Source: Gammaproteobacteria bacterium (GTDB lineage: Bacteria; Pseudomonadota; Gammaproteobacteria; UBA6429; Thiohalophilaceae). Taken from it: a DNA stretch of 64,000 nucleotides. Position numbers and translations under genes: made by a program. The notes beneath the pieces were generated by a model that made no database searches, was not told the origin of the DNA, and was given only the letters and a program-made list of their open reading frames with translations. Below are positions 42,941 through 54,552 of the stretch, piece after piece (position 1 is the stretch's first letter; every line of letters starts with the position of its first letter). The stretch covers positions 1 to 64,000 of the forward strand of contig JAHECZ010000006.1 of NCBI GenBank assembly GCA_024641475.1, in the 5' to 3' direction.

Positions 42941-45604
42941 TTATGCTGCCAGCGAACGCAGCACATATTGCAGAATACCACCATGGCGGTAGTATTCGAT
43001 TTCTTGCGGAGTATCGATGCGCACGGCGACATCAAACGATTTTTTATTGCCTTTGTCGTCCGTGGCGGTGATGGTGAGATTTTTGGCAGTGCCGTTCTGC
43101 AAATCACCAACATCGAATATTTCCTTGCCAGTTAATCCAAGCGATTGTGCATTTTCACCGGCTTTGAACTGTAATGGTAATACGCCCATGCAAACCAGAT
43201 TGGTACGGTGAATGCGCTCATAGCTTTCGGCGATCACCGCGCGCACACCCAATAGCCGTGGTCCTTTGGCAGCCCAGTCACGCGACGATCCTGAACCGTA
43301 CTCTTTGCCGGCGAGAATGATTAATGCAACCTGATCTTTTTTATATTGCATCGCCGCATCATAAATCGACATCGGGGTGCCTTGCGGTAAATGCACCGTC
43401 ACACCACCTTCGGTACCGGGCGCAAGTAAATTACGCAGGCGAATATTGGCAAACGTGCCACGCATCATGACTTCATGATTGCCGCGACGCGAACCGTACG
43501 AATTAAAATCCGTCGGATCGACACCTTGATTGATCAGATATTTACCGGCAGGGCTGTCTTTTTTAATCGAACCTGCCGGAGAAATATGATCCGTGGTTAC
43601 CGAGTCACCCAGTACGGCCAGTACGCGAGCCTGGGTAATTTGTTCGATAGCACTCGGTGTCTTGCTGATCCCGTCAAAGTAGGGCGGGTTCTGTACGTAA
43701 GTCGAATCATTTTGCCAATGATATTGCTGGCCACTGTCGGATTTGAGTTGTTGCCAGCGCGGCGGTCCAGTAAAAACATCTTTGTAGGTAGCAGTGAACT
43801 GTTCACGGATTACATTTTTGCTCACGACATCCTGCAATTCTTTTTGTGTCGGCCAAATGTCTTTCAGAAAAACTGCCTTGCCATTCTTGTCGGTACCAAC
43901 AGGTTCGTTGTACAGATCGATATCCATGCGCCCGGCAATCGCATACGCAACAACCAAAGGCGGCGAGGCAAGATAATTCATGCGCACTTCAGCATGTACG
44001 CGGCCTTCAAAATTGCGATTGCCGGATAACACAGAACAAACGGTCAGTTTCCCGTCAGCAATGGCTTTGCTCACTTCAACGGGTAGGGGGCCGGAATTGC
44101 CGATACACGTTGTGCAACCATAGCCAACGGTGTGAAAACCCAATTGCTCCAACGCTTGGGTTAAGCCGGCGGCATTTAAATATTCAGTGACAACACGCGA
44201 ACCGGGGCCAAGAGAGGTTTTGACCCAGGGTTTGACTTTCAAACCACGCTCAGCGGCTTTCTTGGCAACCAACCCGGCGCCAATCATCACGGAAGGATTC
44301 GAGGTGTTGGTGCAGGAAGTAATGGCAGCGATAACAACAGCGCCATCTTTGATCACCACTTGTTCGCCATTTATTGATGTTGTCATACCGGCAGAGGTGG
44401 CCAAACCACGTTCTTTTTGCATCGTCGCTAAAGCAGTGTTGAACATGTCTTTTGATTGACGTAGTGGCACGCGATCCTGTGGGCGTTTGGGGCCAGCCAG
44501 ACTCGGTTCGATCTTGCTCAAGTCTAATTCCAATTGGCTGCTGTATTTTGCGATCGGTTGGCCGGGTTCACGGAACATTCCCTGCGCGCGCGCATACGCT
44601 TCAACAAGTGCAATCTGTTCATTGTCACGACCAGAGAGTCGCAGGTAATCCAGCGTTTCATTATCGATGGGGAAGATACCGCAGGTGGCGCCGTATTCAG
44701 GCGCCATGTTGGCCAAGGTCGCACGATCGGCCAGTGGTAAATGATCCAGTCCATCGCCAAAGAATTCAACAAACTTACCAACCACGCCATGTTTGCGGAG
44801 CATTTCAACGGCCGTTAAAACCAAATCAGTTGCCGTCGCGCCTTCAGGCAGCGTACCGGATAACTTGAATCCCACTACTTGGGGAATCAACATCGAGATG
44901 GCTTGGCCGAGCATGGCGGCTTCAGCTTCGATGCCACCCACGCCCCAACCAAGTACGCCAAGGCCATTGATCATCGTGGTATGTGAATCGGTCCCGACCA
45001 GGGTATCGGGATAGGCTATCCATTCACCATTCTGTTCTTTTGCAAAAATCGTACGTGCCAGGTACTCAAGGTTCACTTGATGCACGATGCCGGTTTCCGG
45101 TGGTACAACTTTAAAATTGGAAAAGGCATTTTGGCCCCATTTTAAAAAGCTGTAGCGCTCCTGGTTGCGTTGATATTCGAGTTCTTCATTGAGCGTAAAC
45201 GCATTGGCGCTGCCGAATTTATCAACCTGTACAGAATGATCGATGACTAATTCTGCCGGTTGCAGTGGATTAATCTTTTGCGGATCGCCGCCCAGTTTGG
45301 TCATGGCATCACGCATCGCGGCCAAATCGACCACGGCAGGAACACCGGTAAAATCCTGCATTAATACGCGTGCCGGTGTGAAAGCGATTTCCTTATCAGG
45401 TGTGGCTTTGGGATCCCAATTTGCCAAAGCCTGGATGTCCGCTTTGGTCACATTTTTACCGTCTTCATGGCGTAACAGATTTTCCAACAGAATTTTCAAC
45501 GAGAAGGGGAGTTTGTCGCTGCCAGGTACTTTGGCTAACTGGAAGTACACATAGTTCTTATTGCCTGCCTTGAGGGTATTACGTGCTTGATAACTATCGG
45601 CCAT
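42941..45604 (-). CDS. acnA: Aconitate hydratase A
   Basis: An 887-aa [4Fe-4S] enzyme of the AcnA/IRP1 type that interconverts citrate and isocitrate. Cluster ligands appear in [12 protein letters not shown] and [14 protein letters not shown]; other signatures are [32 protein letters not shown] and [16 protein letters not shown] by position. Length is typical. Isocitrate dehydrogenase is encoded nearby at 48520. Confidence 0.97.
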   Translation of the reverse strand: MADSYQARNTLKAGNKNYVYFQLAKVPGSDKLPFSLKILLENLLRHEDGKNVTKADIQALANWDPKATPDKEIAFTPARVLMQDFTGVPAVVDLAAMRDAMTKLGGDPQKINPLQPAELVIDHSVQVDKFGSANAFTLNEELEYQRNQERYSFLKWGQNAFSNFKVVPPETGIVHQVNLEYLARTIFAKEQNGEWIAYPDTLVGTDSHTTMINGLGVLGWGVGGIEAEAAMLGQAISMLIPQVVGFKLSGTLPEGATATDLVLTAVEMLRKHGVVGKFVEFFGDGLDHLPLADRATLANMAPEYGATCGIFPIDNETLDYLRLSGRDNEQIALVEAYARAQGMFREPGQPIAKYSSQLELDLSKIEPSLAGPKRPQDRVPLRQSKDMFNTALATMQKERGLATSAGMTTSINGEQVVIKDGAVVIAAITSCTNTSNPSVMIGAGLVAKKAAERGLKVKPWVKTSLGPGSRVVTEYLNAAGLTQALEQLGFHTVGYGCTTCIGNSGPLPVEVSKAIADGKLTVCSVLSGNRNFEGRVHAEVRMNYLASPPLVVAYAIAGRMDIDLYNEPVGTDKNGKAVFLKDIWPTQKELQDVVSKNVIREQFTATYKDVFTGPPRWQQLKSDSGQQYHWQNDSTYVQNPPYFDGISKTPSAIEQITQARVLAVLGDSVTTDHISPAGSIKKDSPAGKYLINQGVDPTDFNSYGSRRGNHEVMMRGTFANIRLRNLLAPGTEGGVTVHLPQGTPMSIYDAAMQYKKDQVALIILAGKEYGSGSSRDWAAKGPRLLGVRAVIAESYERIHRTNLVCMGVLPLQFKAGENAQSLGLTGKEIFDVGDLQNGTAKNLTITATDDKGNKKSFDVAVRIDTPQEIEYYRHGGILQYVLRSLAA

Positions 45605-45670
45605 GAGGATTCCTTCGTTGTTAATTACTATCCAGAAGACGTTGTTATGGATGATTTATTCTAGACGATT

Positions 45671-46294
45671 CTATGATTCATTATCGAGTAAACGTTGCGC
45701 CTCTCCCACAAATACCTTGCGCTGCCAGAGGATTTGCCAGCGACTGCCACCCACCTGCGTCCATAATACCGCGGCACGAATACCCGCAAGTAAAATTGCG
45801 CGAATTCGGGCGGTATGTTTGGGATTGGTTAAATGCGCTTCATCACCTAACACCATTATCTTGGGATTGAGCAGGCTGATGGTATCCGTATAGATACCGG
45901 CCAAATTGGCTAGAACATTGTCATGTGTATAGCCATAAATATCTGACTGCTGTTTGGCGCGGCCAAGTCGTGCACGTAATTCGTCAAGCATTGCCTTGTC
46001 TTTGTTTAATTTTCGTTCCAGATGCATCAGGCCGATTGCATAACGTGCAATTTGAATTTCACGTTGTGGCGACTGATCACCAAGTTGGTGCACTAACGTC
46101 TGCAAGCCTAACTGTAGATCAGAAAATGCACCATATACGGCAAGCGTGCTTGGAGGATCCATCTCCAGGGTGCTACGTACACAGGTAAGCAGCTCGGATT
46201 CGTTATAACTGCCACGGCTGGCAATTTGATGCACCAAGGCGGCACTTTGGAAGATGCCTGCCAAAGCAAGGGTTTTGTCGGTCAGTTTTTGCAT
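45671..46294 (-). CDS. hflD: HflD, high-frequency lysogenisation protein homologue
   Basis: A 207-aa protein beginning MQKLTDKTLALAGIFQSAALVHQIA, the diagnostic start of HflD, with YAIGLMHLERKLNKDKAML in the middle. It associates with the inner-membrane face; in E. coli hflD directly follows mnmA, as here (14 bases). The cellular role outside phage lambda CII binding is unclear. Confidence 0.92.
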   Translation of the reverse strand: MQKLTDKTLALAGIFQSAALVHQIASRGSYNESELLTCVRSTLEMDPPSTLAVYGAFSDLQLGLQTLVHQLGDQSPQREIQIARYAIGLMHLERKLNKDKAMLDELRARLGRAKQQSDIYGYTHDNVLANLAGIYTDTISLLNPKIMVLGDEAHLTNPKHTARIRAILLAGIRAAVLWTQVGGSRWQILWQRKVFVGEAQRLLDNES

Positions 46295-46308
46295 GCTATC
46301 CAGGGCGA

Positions 46309-47424
46309 TCAGGCGTGAATGTTTTCAGCGTGACTAATGATACCACCGCCCAGGCAGACATCCTGTTGATAGAACACCACAGATTGTCCAGGAGTTACTG
46401 CCCATTGAGGTTCCGCAAAGGATACCTTAATGTGTGCCGCATCGAGCGCTTCGATGCGGCACACGGCATCGTGCTGTCGATAGCGGGTTTTCGCGGTGCA
46501 ACGTAATGGCAATGCTGGCGAACTTCCTGCCACCCATTCCAATTGTTCTGCCTGTAACCACTCGCTATATAACAGTGCATGGTTATGTCCTTGCACGGCT
46601 ATCAGAGTGTTGTCTTCGAGCAATTTATCCGCGGCATACCAGGGGGCATCGTTATAGCCTGCCTGACCACCAATACGCAAACCTTGTCGTTGCCCGCGTG
46701 TGTAATACATTAACCCATCATGTTCGCCGATAATGTTGCCGTCGGTGGTTCGGATATGACCGGGGCGGGCCGGTATATACCGTTGCAAAAATGCCTTGAA
46801 ATCACGCTCACCGATAAAACAGATGCCTGTGCTGTCTTTCTTATTGAAAGTGACCAGTTGGTGTTGCTCGGCGAGAACGCGTACCTGGGATTTGGGTAAA
46901 TCGCCAATGGGGAAGATCGTCCTGGCAAGCTGTGCTTGTTTCAAAGTGTATAAAAAATAACTTTGATCTTTGCTGCTATCGGCTCCGCGTACCAGTTGGT
47001 ATTGTCCATCGCGTTGTTGCACGCGCGCGTAATGGCCGGTAGCGATATATTCAGCGCCCTGTGCTACGGCATAATCCAGAAAAGCCCGAAATTTAATTTC
47101 CTTGTTGCACAGAACATCAGGATTGGGTGTGCGACCAAGACTGTATTCCGACAAGAAATATTGAAACACGCGATCCCAGTACTGATCGGAAAAATTGACG
47201 CCATGCAGATCGATTCCAAGCGTGTTACACACTGCACGGGCATCTTTTAAATCTGCTTCGGCCGCGCAATGCTCATCGGTATCATCACCTTCCCAGTTTT
47301 TCATGAAGATACCGCGCACGCGATAACCTTGTTGCTTGAGCAGCAGTGCGCTAACAGATGAATCAACGCCACCGGACATGCCAACGCTGATGTTGGCATC
47401 GGCAGGAATATTGGGATAGTTCAT
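46309..47424 (-). CDS. mnmA: tRNA-specific 2-thiouridylase MnmA
   Basis: A 371-aa enzyme that thiolates U34 of tRNAs, using sulfur relayed in many bacteria by Tus proteins including TusE, a DsrC relative. Motifs: the PP-loop [13 protein letters not shown], catalytic cysteines in [11 protein letters not shown] and [12 protein letters not shown]. Length and order (nudJ-mnmA-hflD) are standard. It overlaps nudJ by 4 bases. Confidence 0.97.
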   Translation of the reverse strand: MNYPNIPADANISVGMSGGVDSSVSALLLKQQGYRVRGIFMKNWEGDDTDEHCAAEADLKDARAVCNTLGIDLHGVNFSDQYWDRVFQYFLSEYSLGRTPNPDVLCNKEIKFRAFLDYAVAQGAEYIATGHYARVQQRDGQYQLVRGADSSKDQSYFLYTLKQAQLARTIFPIGDLPKSQVRVLAEQHQLVTFNKKDSTGICFIGERDFKAFLQRYIPARPGHIRTTDGNIIGEHDGLMYYTRGQRQGLRIGGQAGYNDAPWYAADKLLEDNTLIAVQGHNHALLYSEWLQAEQLEWVAGSSPALPLRCTAKTRYRQHDAVCRIEALDAAHIKVSFAEPQWAVTPGQSVVFYQQDVCLGGGIISHAENIHA

Positions 47425-47867
47425 ATGACTTCAGTGATCATGTTCAAGTCAAAGCGTTGCCCGGCAAGATAATCGTCGATGCAACGCATCACCAACGGAC
47501 TGCGCAGAGGCAGTAGATTATTTTTAACTTGATCAAGGTTGAGCCAATGTGTGGCAATAATGCCTTTATCGAGTGAACGGGTTGCATCATGTTGTAGTAA
47601 CACGCCGGCAAAACAAAAACGTACATAAGTGACTTTGGCCTGTGCATTACTCCACCTGTAAATGCCGGTAAGAAAAGTCGGGCGCATGAGCCAGCCGGTT
47701 TCTTCCAGGGTTTCACGCACCACCGCATCGACAAGAGTTTCGTTTTGTTCCAGATGTCCGGCTGGTTGATTCAATACATGGCCATGGCCGATGGTTTCTT
47801 CCACCAGTAAGAATTTTCCGTCGCGCTCCAGTACTGATGCGACCGTGACATGCGGTAATGATCTCAT
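47421..47867 (-). CDS. nudJ: NUDIX hydrolase NudJ
   Basis: A 148-aa NUDIX phosphatase. The start is ATG 47867 ([24 protein letters not shown]), which overlaps rluE by 4 bases; the longer open frame upstream overlaps rluE widely and is not family-like. The NUDIX box reads [23 protein letters not shown]. NudJ acts on nucleoside di/triphosphates and HMP-PP. Confidence 0.92.
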   Translation of the reverse strand: MRSLPHVTVASVLERDGKFLLVEETIGHGHVLNQPAGHLEQNETLVDAVVRETLEETGWLMRPTFLTGIYRWSNAQAKVTYVRFCFAGVLLQHDATRSLDKGIIATHWLNLDQVKNNLLPLRSPLVMRCIDDYLAGQRFDLNMITEVI

Positions 47868-48454
47868 GAAGGTGATTTTGCCATACCCGTGCGTGCAAGG
47901 CGTGAGTTGATATCTGCAGGAATTGATAATATCTGCCATTGACCCGGACTGAGATCGCCTAAAGCCCATGGACCGATCGCAACCCGGACCAGTCGCAGGG
48001 TCGGCAACCCGACGGCAGCGGTCATACGCCGCACCTGACGATTGCGTCCTTCCTGAATCGTTATCTCTAACCAGGAAGTAGGGATAGTTTGTCGAAAGCG
48101 TACCGGGGGATAGCGTTCCCATAAATCCGGTGGTTGAATCGCCTCGACCTGTGCCGGTCGGGTAAGACCATCTTTGAGCTGCACTCCATCTTGCAATACC
48201 CGCAAGGCAGTATCGCTGGGTTCACCTTCAACTTGAACCCAGTAGGTTTTGGACATTTTCTGCTCCGGTTCGGTGATTGCATGCTGTAGCGCGCCATTAT
48301 CGGTCAGCAACAGCAGGCCTTCACTGTCTTTATCCAGGCGGCCAGCTGGATACACTTCTGGCAATGTAATGAAATCCTTGAGTGTGCGATCATCGCCATG
48401 CGGCCGGAACTGGCAGACCACGCCGAAGGGTTTATTAAAAGCGAGCAGTTGCAT
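47864..48454 (-). CDS. rluE: 23S rRNA pseudouridine synthase RluE
   Basis: A 196-aa RsuA/RluE-family enzyme. The start is ATG 48454 (MQLLAFNKPFGVVCQF). The catalytic Asp lies in AGRLDKDSEGLLLLT; EGRNRQVRRMTAAVGLPTLRLVRV is the second family signature. RluE modifies U2457 of 23S rRNA. It is first of the rluE-nudJ-mnmA-hflD run, divergent from icd. Confidence 0.92.
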   Translation of the reverse strand: MQLLAFNKPFGVVCQFRPHGDDRTLKDFITLPEVYPAGRLDKDSEGLLLLTDNGALQHAITEPEQKMSKTYWVQVEGEPSDTALRVLQDGVQLKDGLTRPAQVEAIQPPDLWERYPPVRFRQTIPTSWLEITIQEGRNRQVRRMTAAVGLPTLRLVRVAIGPWALGDLSPGQWQILSIPADINSRLARTGMAKSPS

Positions 48455-48519
48455 GCCGATATGGTAACGTGTTTTGCTACAATCACGCTTCCCGCTAACC
48501 AACGAATCGAACGGAAATT

Positions 48520-49776
48520 ATGAAATATCAAAAAATTGTGGTACCTGCTGATGGCAAAGCCATCTCCGTCAATAAAGATCAGTCACTGAATATACCGGAA
48601 AACCCGATTATTCCTTTTATTGAGGGCGACGGGACCGGCATCGATATTACACCGGTAATGCGCAAAGTCACCGATGCTGCCGTGCAGAAAGCCTACGGCG
48701 CAACGCGCAAGATTGCCTGGATGGAAGTGTATGCGGGAGAGAAAGCTACGAAGGTTTACGGCGAGAATGTCTGGCTACCTGAAGAAACCATGGATGCGGT
48801 AAAACGCTTTGTGGTTTCCATCAAAGGCCCACTGACGACGCCGGTGGGTGGTGGTATACGTTCCCTGAACGTGACATTGCGGCAAGAACTCGATTTATAT
48901 GTCTGCTTACGTCCGGTTCGATATTACACGGGAACACCCAGCCCGGTGAAACAACCGGAAAAAACCAACATGGTAATTTTCAGAGAAAACTCTGAAGATA
49001 TTTACGCGGGTATCGAATGGGCAGCAGGTACCGATCAGGTTAAAAAAGTCATTGCCTTTTTACAAAAGGAAATGGGCGTCAAAAAAATCCGTTTTCCTGA
49101 CACCTCCAGCATCGGTATTAAACCAGTGTCTGCCGAAGGTACCCAACGACTGGTACGTCGCGCGATTCAATATGCCATCGATAATAATCGCGATTCCGTC
49201 ACGTTGGTGCATAAAGGCAACATCATGAAATTTACCGAAGGGGGGTTTAAGGATTGGGGCTATCAGTTGGCCAAGGAAGAATTTGGTGCCAAGGAAATTG
49301 ACAAAGGCCCCTGGTGTCAATTCAATCATCCTAAAACCGGCAAGCCCATTGTGATCAAAGATGTCATTGCTGATGCCTTTCTGCAACAGATTTTATTGCG
49401 GCCCGAAGATTATTCGGTCATCGCCACCTTAAACCTCAATGGTGATTATATTTCAGATGCACTAGCCGCGCAGGTTGGTGGCATCGGCATAGCGCCGGGC
49501 GCGAATTTATCCGACACCATCGCCATGTTTGAAGCAACCCACGGAACTGCCCCGAAATATGCCGGCAAGAATCAAGTCAATCCGGGCTCGATCATTTTGT
49601 CAGCCGAAATGATGTTACGCCATCTGGGTTGGGTGGAAGCTGCCGACTTGATTATCAAAGGTATGTCGGGAGCGATTGCGGCCAAAACGGTTACATATGA
49701 TTTGGAACGTCTGATGGACGGTGCCAAATTATTGAGTTGTTCTGAATTTGGCGATGCCATGATTAACAATATGTAA
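48520..49776 (+). CDS. icd: NADP-dependent isocitrate dehydrogenase
   Basis: A 418-aa TCA-cycle enzyme, the same size class as E. coli Icd. The substrate loop [27 protein letters not shown] contains the serine phosphorylated by AceK in E. coli. Also [14 protein letters not shown] and the C-terminal NAD(P)-site [13 protein letters not shown], whose residues favour NADP. Single-gene unit convergent with the cold-shock gene. Confidence 0.97.
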   Translation: MKYQKIVVPADGKAISVNKDQSLNIPENPIIPFIEGDGTGIDITPVMRKVTDAAVQKAYGATRKIAWMEVYAGEKATKVYGENVWLPEETMDAVKRFVVSIKGPLTTPVGGGIRSLNVTLRQELDLYVCLRPVRYYTGTPSPVKQPEKTNMVIFRENSEDIYAGIEWAAGTDQVKKVIAFLQKEMGVKKIRFPDTSSIGIKPVSAEGTQRLVRRAIQYAIDNNRDSVTLVHKGNIMKFTEGGFKDWGYQLAKEEFGAKEIDKGPWCQFNHPKTGKPIVIKDVIADAFLQQILLRPEDYSVIATLNLNGDYISDALAAQVGGIGIAPGANLSDTIAMFEATHGTAPKYAGKNQVNPGSIILSAEMMLRHLGWVEAADLIIKGMSGAIAAKTVTYDLERLMDGAKLLSCSEFGDAMINNM

Positions 49777-49804
49777 TTAATTTATCGCGATCGGTATCAC
49801 GTAG

Positions 49805-49836
49805 AAAAAAGCGGGTACACCGTTTGATGCACCCGC
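49805..49836 (-). terminator. Intrinsic terminator of the cold-shock gene
   Basis: The minus strand reads GCGGGTGCA, an 8-base loop, TGTACCCGC, then six Ts. The stem is 9 bp with one G-U. It lies 22 bases after the cold-shock gene stop. Confidence 0.85.
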
Positions 49837-49858
49837 CTGGTAATGGCAACAAGTTGAC

Positions 49859-50092
49859 TCAGTGTGTCGTACTATTGCCTTCAAAAATGTGCGCTGGCTT
49901 GATTTCCGTCGCGTGCAACCCTTTTGGTCCATGGGTAAATTCAAATTCCACTTTTTGACCTTTCTTGAGAGTTTTATAGCCATCCATCGTTATGGCTGAA
50001 AAATGGGCAAATATATCATCGCCGCCTTGTTCTGGAGAGATAAACCCATAACCCTTGGCATTGCTAAACCACTTAACGATTCCTGTAGCCAT
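49859..50092 (-). CDS. Cold-shock domain protein (CspA family)
   Basis: A 77-aa single cold-shock domain that binds single-stranded RNA and DNA. Start at ATG 50092 (MATGIVKWFSNAKGYGFI), with AGGAGG upstream. RNP1 is KGYGFI and RNP2 is DIFAHFSAI. It ends with a short extension (HIFEGNSTTH). A long intergenic stretch upstream separates it from divergent clpS, which fits the long leaders typical of csp genes. Confidence 0.93.
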   Translation of the reverse strand: MATGIVKWFSNAKGYGFISPEQGGDDIFAHFSAITMDGYKTLKKGQKVEFEFTHGPKGLHATEIKPAHIFEGNSTTH

Positions 50093-50311
50093 CCTTCCAT
50101 GCCTCCTAACGTGATTTTGAGAGCAAACTGCCGTTCCACCTTTGCCCACGCGGATATCAGGCGAATATCACTGCATAGCTGTTAAAGAGTGACGACACGG
50201 GAAACGGACCCTTTTAACTATAGACAAAAATCCCTATGATGCATGTTACTAGTTACTGAAATACCGATGTAGAATAGCTCTAACCCCTTAATTTGACATG
50301 GTTTATACACG

Positions 50312-50638
50312 ATGAGTGAACCAATGATTCCCGGACGCAGTGATGATGGCTTGGCATTACAGGAAGCCAAACCACAATTAAAACGTCCGCGTATGTATAA
50401 AGTAATTCTGTTAAATGACGATTACACACCTATGGAGTTTGTTGTGCACGTGCTGGAGAAATATTTTGGCATGAATCGTGAAAAGGCTACACATATCATG
50501 ATTAATGTGCACACCAAAGGAAGCGGGGTTTGTGGTGTTTATACTCGGGAAATCGCCGAGACCAAAGTAGTGCAAGTGAATGATTATTCACGCAAACATG
50601 AACATCCGCTACTGTGTACGATGGAAGCTGATAGCTGA
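50312..50638 (+). CDS. clpS: ClpS adaptor protein
   Basis: A 108-aa adaptor that delivers N-degron substrates to ClpAP. Motifs: [24 protein letters not shown] (binding pocket with [10 protein letters not shown]) and [15 protein letters not shown]. It precedes clpA by 14 bases. The N-degron-generating enzymes Bpt and Aat are encoded a few kb away. Confidence 0.96.
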   Translation: MSEPMIPGRSDDGLALQEAKPQLKRPRMYKVILLNDDYTPMEFVVHVLEKYFGMNREKATHIMINVHTKGSGVCGVYTREIAETKVVQVNDYSRKHEHPLLCTMEADS

Positions 50639-50652
50639 AGAGGTTTAGCGTT

Positions 50653-52914
50653 ATGTTAAGCAAAGAGTTGGAAAATTCACTCAACAACGCCTTTAAAATG
50701 GCGCGGGATCATAAACATGAGTTTATGACCGTCGAACATTTGTTACTGGCGTTGTTGGACAATCCTTCTGCCGCCGATGTGCTCCGCGCCTGCGGTGCCA
50801 ATCTGGAACGCTTACGTAAAGAATTGAACGAATTCCTGGAAGAAACCACTCCGTTACTGCCTACGAATGATGATCGTGATACGCAACCGACACTAGGCTT
50901 TCAGCGTGTGTTGCAACGTGCGGTCTTTCATGTGCAATCTTCCGGTAAAAATGAAGTGACTGGCGCTAACGTGCTCGTCGCGATTTTCAGCGAACAAGAA
51001 TCGCAAGCCGTGTATTTCCTGAAGAAACAAAGCATCACCCGTCTGGAAGTGGTGAATTTCATTTCACACGGCATTTCCAAAATTAGTGATGATGAACGTG
51101 CCAATCCTGAAAGCACCTCCGAAGAGGATAGTGAAGACAAATCACAGGATCCATTAACTCAGTTTGCTACCAACCTGAATAAACTGGCCAAAGCCGGCAA
51201 GATCGATCCGCTGATTGGCCGTAAACATGAACTGGAACGCACGATTCAGGTACTGTGTCGTCGCCGTAAAAATAATCCGTTGTTTGTCGGTGAGGCTGGC
51301 GTTGGTAAAACCGCGTTAGCCGAAGGCCTGGCGAAAAAAATTGTTGATGGTGAAGTTCCAGAGATTTTGGCAAATAGTACAATTTATTCGCTCGATCTGG
51401 GCGCTTTACTCGCGGGTACAAAATACCGTGGTGATTTTGAAAAACGCCTTAAAGCCGTTATCACCCAGATCAAGCGTGAACCGGGTGCGATCATGTTCAT
51501 CGACGAGATTCATACCATCATCGGTGCGGGTGCGGCTTCCGGCGGTGCAATGGATGCGTCCAACCTTATCAAACCAGTATTAGCTTCCGGCGACCTCAAG
51601 TGTATCGGTTCGACAACCTATCAGGAATACCGCGGCATCTTTGAAAAAGATCGCGCACTAAGTCGCCGTTTCCAGAAAATTGATGTCACCGAACCTACCG
51701 TGGAAGAAAGCGTGCAAATCCTGGACGGCTTGAAAAGCCGCTTTGAAGATCACCATAGTGTTCGTTATACCCGTCAGGCAATTCGCTCTGCCGTAGAATT
51801 GGCGGATCGGTATATCAATGATCGCCATTTACCGGACAAAGCCATCGATGTGATCGATGAAGCGGGTGCCAATCAACGTATGCAAGTGCCCTCGAAGCGC
51901 AAACGCACCATCGGTGTGCGTGAAATCGAAGAAATTGTGGCCAAAATTGCACGAATTCCACCCAAGTCCGTTTCTACCAGTGACAAAGAAGCGCTACGAA
52001 ATCTCGAGCGCGATTTAAAACTGGTTATTTTTGGCCAGGATCAGGCAGTCGAAGGTCTTGCCTCAGCAATCAAATTAGCTCGGGCAGGTTTACGCAACGA
52101 CGAGAAACCGATCGGTTCTTTCCTGTTTGCAGGTCCTACCGGTGTTGGTAAAACCGAAGTAACGCGTCAGCTTGCCAAGATTATGGGCATTGAATTAATT
52201 CGTTTTGATATGTCCGAATACATGGAGCGGCACACGGTATCGCGTTTAATTGGCGCGCCACCAGGCTATGTTGGATTTGATCAAGGTGGCTTGTTGACTG
52301 AAGCAATTAACAAACACCCGCATGCGGTCTTGTTATTGGATGAAATTGAGAAGGCTCACCCGGATGTATTTAACCTGTTATTGCAAGTGATGGATCATGG
52401 CACATTGACGGACAACAACGGCCGTAAAGCCGATTTCCGCAATGTCATTCTCGTCATGACGACAAATGCGGGGGCGGAATTGCAACAACGCGCCTCCATC
52501 GGTTTTGCGCAGCAGGATCATGCCACGGATGCGATGGAAGCCATTAAAAAGATGTTTAGCCCGGAATTCCGCAATCGTCTGGATGCAATAATCCAGTTCA
52601 AGGCACTGACGACAGAAGTGATCACCCGTGTGGTCGATAAATTCCTGTTTGAATTCGAAGCGCAACTCGAAGAGAAGGGTGTCACACTCGATGTTGACCA
52701 TGAGGCACGCACCTGGTTAGGCATGCACGGCTACGACCCGCAGATGGGGGCACGGCCGATGGCGCGCGTCATCCAGGAAAGAGTCAAGAAGCCACTGGCA
52801 GAAGAATTGTTGTTCGGTAAACTTGCCCATGGCGGTCATGTGCGACTTACTTTACGTAACGATGCGCTGCATCTGGAAATGGAAGCCAAAGACGAGTTGG
52901 CTACCGCCAAGTAA
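50653..52914 (+). CDS. clpA: ATP-dependent Clp protease ATP-binding subunit ClpA
   Basis: A 753-aa double AAA+ unfoldase. Clp-N repeats open the protein ([29 protein letters not shown] by position). The first AAA has Walker A GEAGVGKT and the second GPTGVGKT, with Walker [16 protein letters not shown]. It acts with ClpP, which is not in this window. A strong terminator follows. Confidence 0.97.
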   Translation: MLSKELENSLNNAFKMARDHKHEFMTVEHLLLALLDNPSAADVLRACGANLERLRKELNEFLEETTPLLPTNDDRDTQPTLGFQRVLQRAVFHVQSSGKNEVTGANVLVAIFSEQESQAVYFLKKQSITRLEVVNFISHGISKISDDERANPESTSEEDSEDKSQDPLTQFATNLNKLAKAGKIDPLIGRKHELERTIQVLCRRRKNNPLFVGEAGVGKTALAEGLAKKIVDGEVPEILANSTIYSLDLGALLAGTKYRGDFEKRLKAVITQIKREPGAIMFIDEIHTIIGAGAASGGAMDASNLIKPVLASGDLKCIGSTTYQEYRGIFEKDRALSRRFQKIDVTEPTVEESVQILDGLKSRFEDHHSVRYTRQAIRSAVELADRYINDRHLPDKAIDVIDEAGANQRMQVPSKRKRTIGVREIEEIVAKIARIPPKSVSTSDKEALRNLERDLKLVIFGQDQAVEGLASAIKLARAGLRNDEKPIGSFLFAGPTGVGKTEVTRQLAKIMGIELIRFDMSEYMERHTVSRLIGAPPGYVGFDQGGLLTEAINKHPHAVLLLDEIEKAHPDVFNLLLQVMDHGTLTDNNGRKADFRNVILVMTTNAGAELQQRASIGFAQQDHATDAMEAIKKMFSPEFRNRLDAIIQFKALTTEVITRVVDKFLFEFEAQLEEKGVTLDVDHEARTWLGMHGYDPQMGARPMARVIQERVKKPLAEELLFGKLAHGGHVRLTLRNDALHLEMEAKDELATAK

Positions 52915-52935
52915 TTATTTTGAAAGCTTGAAAGT

Positions 52936-52966
52936 AAAACGCCCTCATCCGAGGGCGTTTTGTTTT
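52936..52966. terminator. Bidirectional terminator between clpA and infA
   Basis: AAAACGCCCTC (52936-52946) and GAGGGCGTTTT (52951-52961) form an 11-bp stem with an ATCC loop, with T-rich sequence on each strand's 3' side. It serves convergent clpA and infA. Confidence 0.92.
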
Positions 52967-52990
52967 AAGTGTCTGAAAATGGGATGGGTT

Positions 52991-53209
52991 TTATTTCCCG
53001 CGGAAAACTATACGGCCTTTGGTTAAATCATAGGGCGTCAATTGGACCATGACTTTGTCCCCGGTCAGGATTCGAATGTAATTCTTGCGCATTTTGCCTG
53101 AAATATGAGCAGTAACGACATGCCCATTGGCTAATTCGACACGAAACATCGTATTCGGCAGGGTATCAACCACCGTGCCTTCCATCTCTATACCTTCTTC
53201 TTTAGCCAT
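52991..53209 (-). CDS. infA: Translation initiation factor IF-1
   Basis: A 72-aa S1-like domain protein, nearly identical in layout to E. coli IF-1 ([20 protein letters not shown] and the [19 protein letters not shown] core). The clpA-infA-bpt/aat neighbourhood is typical of gammaproteobacteria. Confidence 0.98.
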   Translation of the reverse strand: MAKEEGIEMEGTVVDTLPNTMFRVELANGHVVTAHISGKMRKNYIRILTGDKVMVQLTPYDLTKGRIVFRGK

Positions 53210-53338
53210 TTCTCCCCGCAGCTGTGATCCGGCAAAAAGCAGCGCGAATAATGCCTGAAATCGGCAGAATATTCAAAATCCATAAGGGGTAATAATGCCA
53301 GCCAGAGAACCCGGGCGGCTAATAGGACGCGAAACAGC

Positions 53339-53575
53339 CTAGCCCGCGATGGCTGATATCCCTTCAGTTCCGCTCCACATCACTTGTGGGTGCACAATTT
53401 CAGCATCGACAATGATTTCCATACCCAGAAAACGGACCAGTTCGCCCAAACCATGGATTGAGGCAAGATCACATTGTAATGCCTCCATGTGTGCCGGATG
53501 GAGAAAAATCAGATTGGGACGGTGACCATTTTCTCGTTCGAACTGCGAGACGATACGATACAGAAAGCTGATCAT
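53339..53575 (-). CDS. Small conserved hypothetical protein (78 aa)
   Basis: A 78-aa protein beginning MISFLYRIVSQFERENGHRPNLIFL, with GELVRFLGMEIIVDAEIVHPQV. A strong GGAGGGAAAC site precedes the ATG. No signal peptide or membrane helix. It stands between infA and bpt. Function unknown. Confidence 0.72.
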   Translation of the reverse strand: MISFLYRIVSQFERENGHRPNLIFLHPAHMEALQCDLASIHGLGELVRFLGMEIIVDAEIVHPQVMWSGTEGISAIAG

Positions 53576-53814
53576 GTTTCCCTCCAGCGAGAGTTTTGAG
53601 TTTGACTCTAACTACCCTATGACATCGATCTATCCGCAAAGTTACAGACCGATGACACTTTGATGACAATACTATCGACAGAAAATCAACTGGACTTGAG
53701 CCAGATCATGTACAAGTAAATAAAGTGGATAGCTGCAATATTACTCACAGGGATATCCAAACTAATCAAGTTTCTTCACTCTTTGGTTTAACTGATTGTT
53801 TTAGGGAAAATTTA

Positions 53815-54552
53815 TTATTTATAGTTGGATATGGGAGACCAGGACTGGCCGTCGAAATATTGCAGGGCGGAAAAATTACGTTTGTACGACATGTTGTCAC
53901 AGGCGGCAATCCAGTAACCTAAATACAAATAGGGGTGACCAAGCTGACGGGTTGTTTCGATTTGTTGCAGTATGGAGTAGATGCCCAAGCCACGTTGGAA
54001 TTCTTGTGAGTCAAAATACGTGTAGACAGCAGATAGACCATCGTCCAGCCAATCCGTCATCGCCACAGCCAGAAGTTGTCCCTGATGACGCAATTCCAGC
54101 AAGCGTGCACTGCCCCAGGTCGTCAGCATCATGCGTTGATATTGTTCCGGGTCATCCGTCGCCATGCTACTTCCCGGATGACGCGTTACGACGTACTGTT
54201 TATATAAATCAAAATGTTCTTGAGTAAAGTGGGCATCCTGCCAATGTGTGGTGACGTCACGGTTGTTTTGCAAGTTGCGTCGCTGCGAACGATTCGGCAC
54301 AAAGTCATTCACCGCTATTCTGACAGGCACACACTGACGACAGTTGGGGCAGTGGGGACGATAAATGTGCTCGCCGCTACGGCGAAATCCCAGTGTGACC
54401 AGGGTGCTGTACATGCGCTCATTCATCACTGCGGCGGGATCGGCGAATAGTGTGACGGCATCATTGCGCGGCAGATAGCTACACACGTGTTGTGGTGTAA
54501 CATAAAATCGCAGTCGCTGTAACAAGCCTAATAATTCATTATGTGCTGTCAT
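53815..54552 (-). CDS. bpt: Aspartate/glutamate leucyltransferase (Bpt)
   Basis: A 245-aa bacterial protein transferase that adds Leu to N-terminal Asp/Glu, making degrons for ClpS-ClpAP. The N-terminal cysteine-containing region CSYLPRNDAVTLF and the HCPNCRQCVPVRI cluster are typical; also YTYFDSQEFQRGLGIYSILQ. It overlaps aat by 4 bases (ATGA). Confidence 0.95.
   Translation of the reverse strand: MTAHNELLGLLQRLRFYVTPQHVCSYLPRNDAVTLFADPAAVMNERMYSTLVTLGFRRSGEHIYRPHCPNCRQCVPVRIAVNDFVPNRSQRRNLQNNRDVTTHWQDAHFTQEHFDLYKQYVVTRHPGSSMATDDPEQYQRMMLTTWGSARLLELRHQGQLLAVAMTDWLDDGLSAVYTYFDSQEFQRGLGIYSILQQIETTRQLGHPYLYLGYWIAACDNMSYKRNFSALQYFDGQSWSPISNYK

Noticed and set aside
53576-53814. Serine tRNA gene expected from the E. 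coli infA-serW-aat arrangement
   Set aside because: No T-loop-like GTTCGAATC or cloverleaf was found in the gap between the 78-aa gene and bpt.
53725-53922. 65-codon plus-strand frame near the bpt 3' end
   Set aside because: It overlaps the bpt coding region on the opposite strand and shows no supporting ribosome site.
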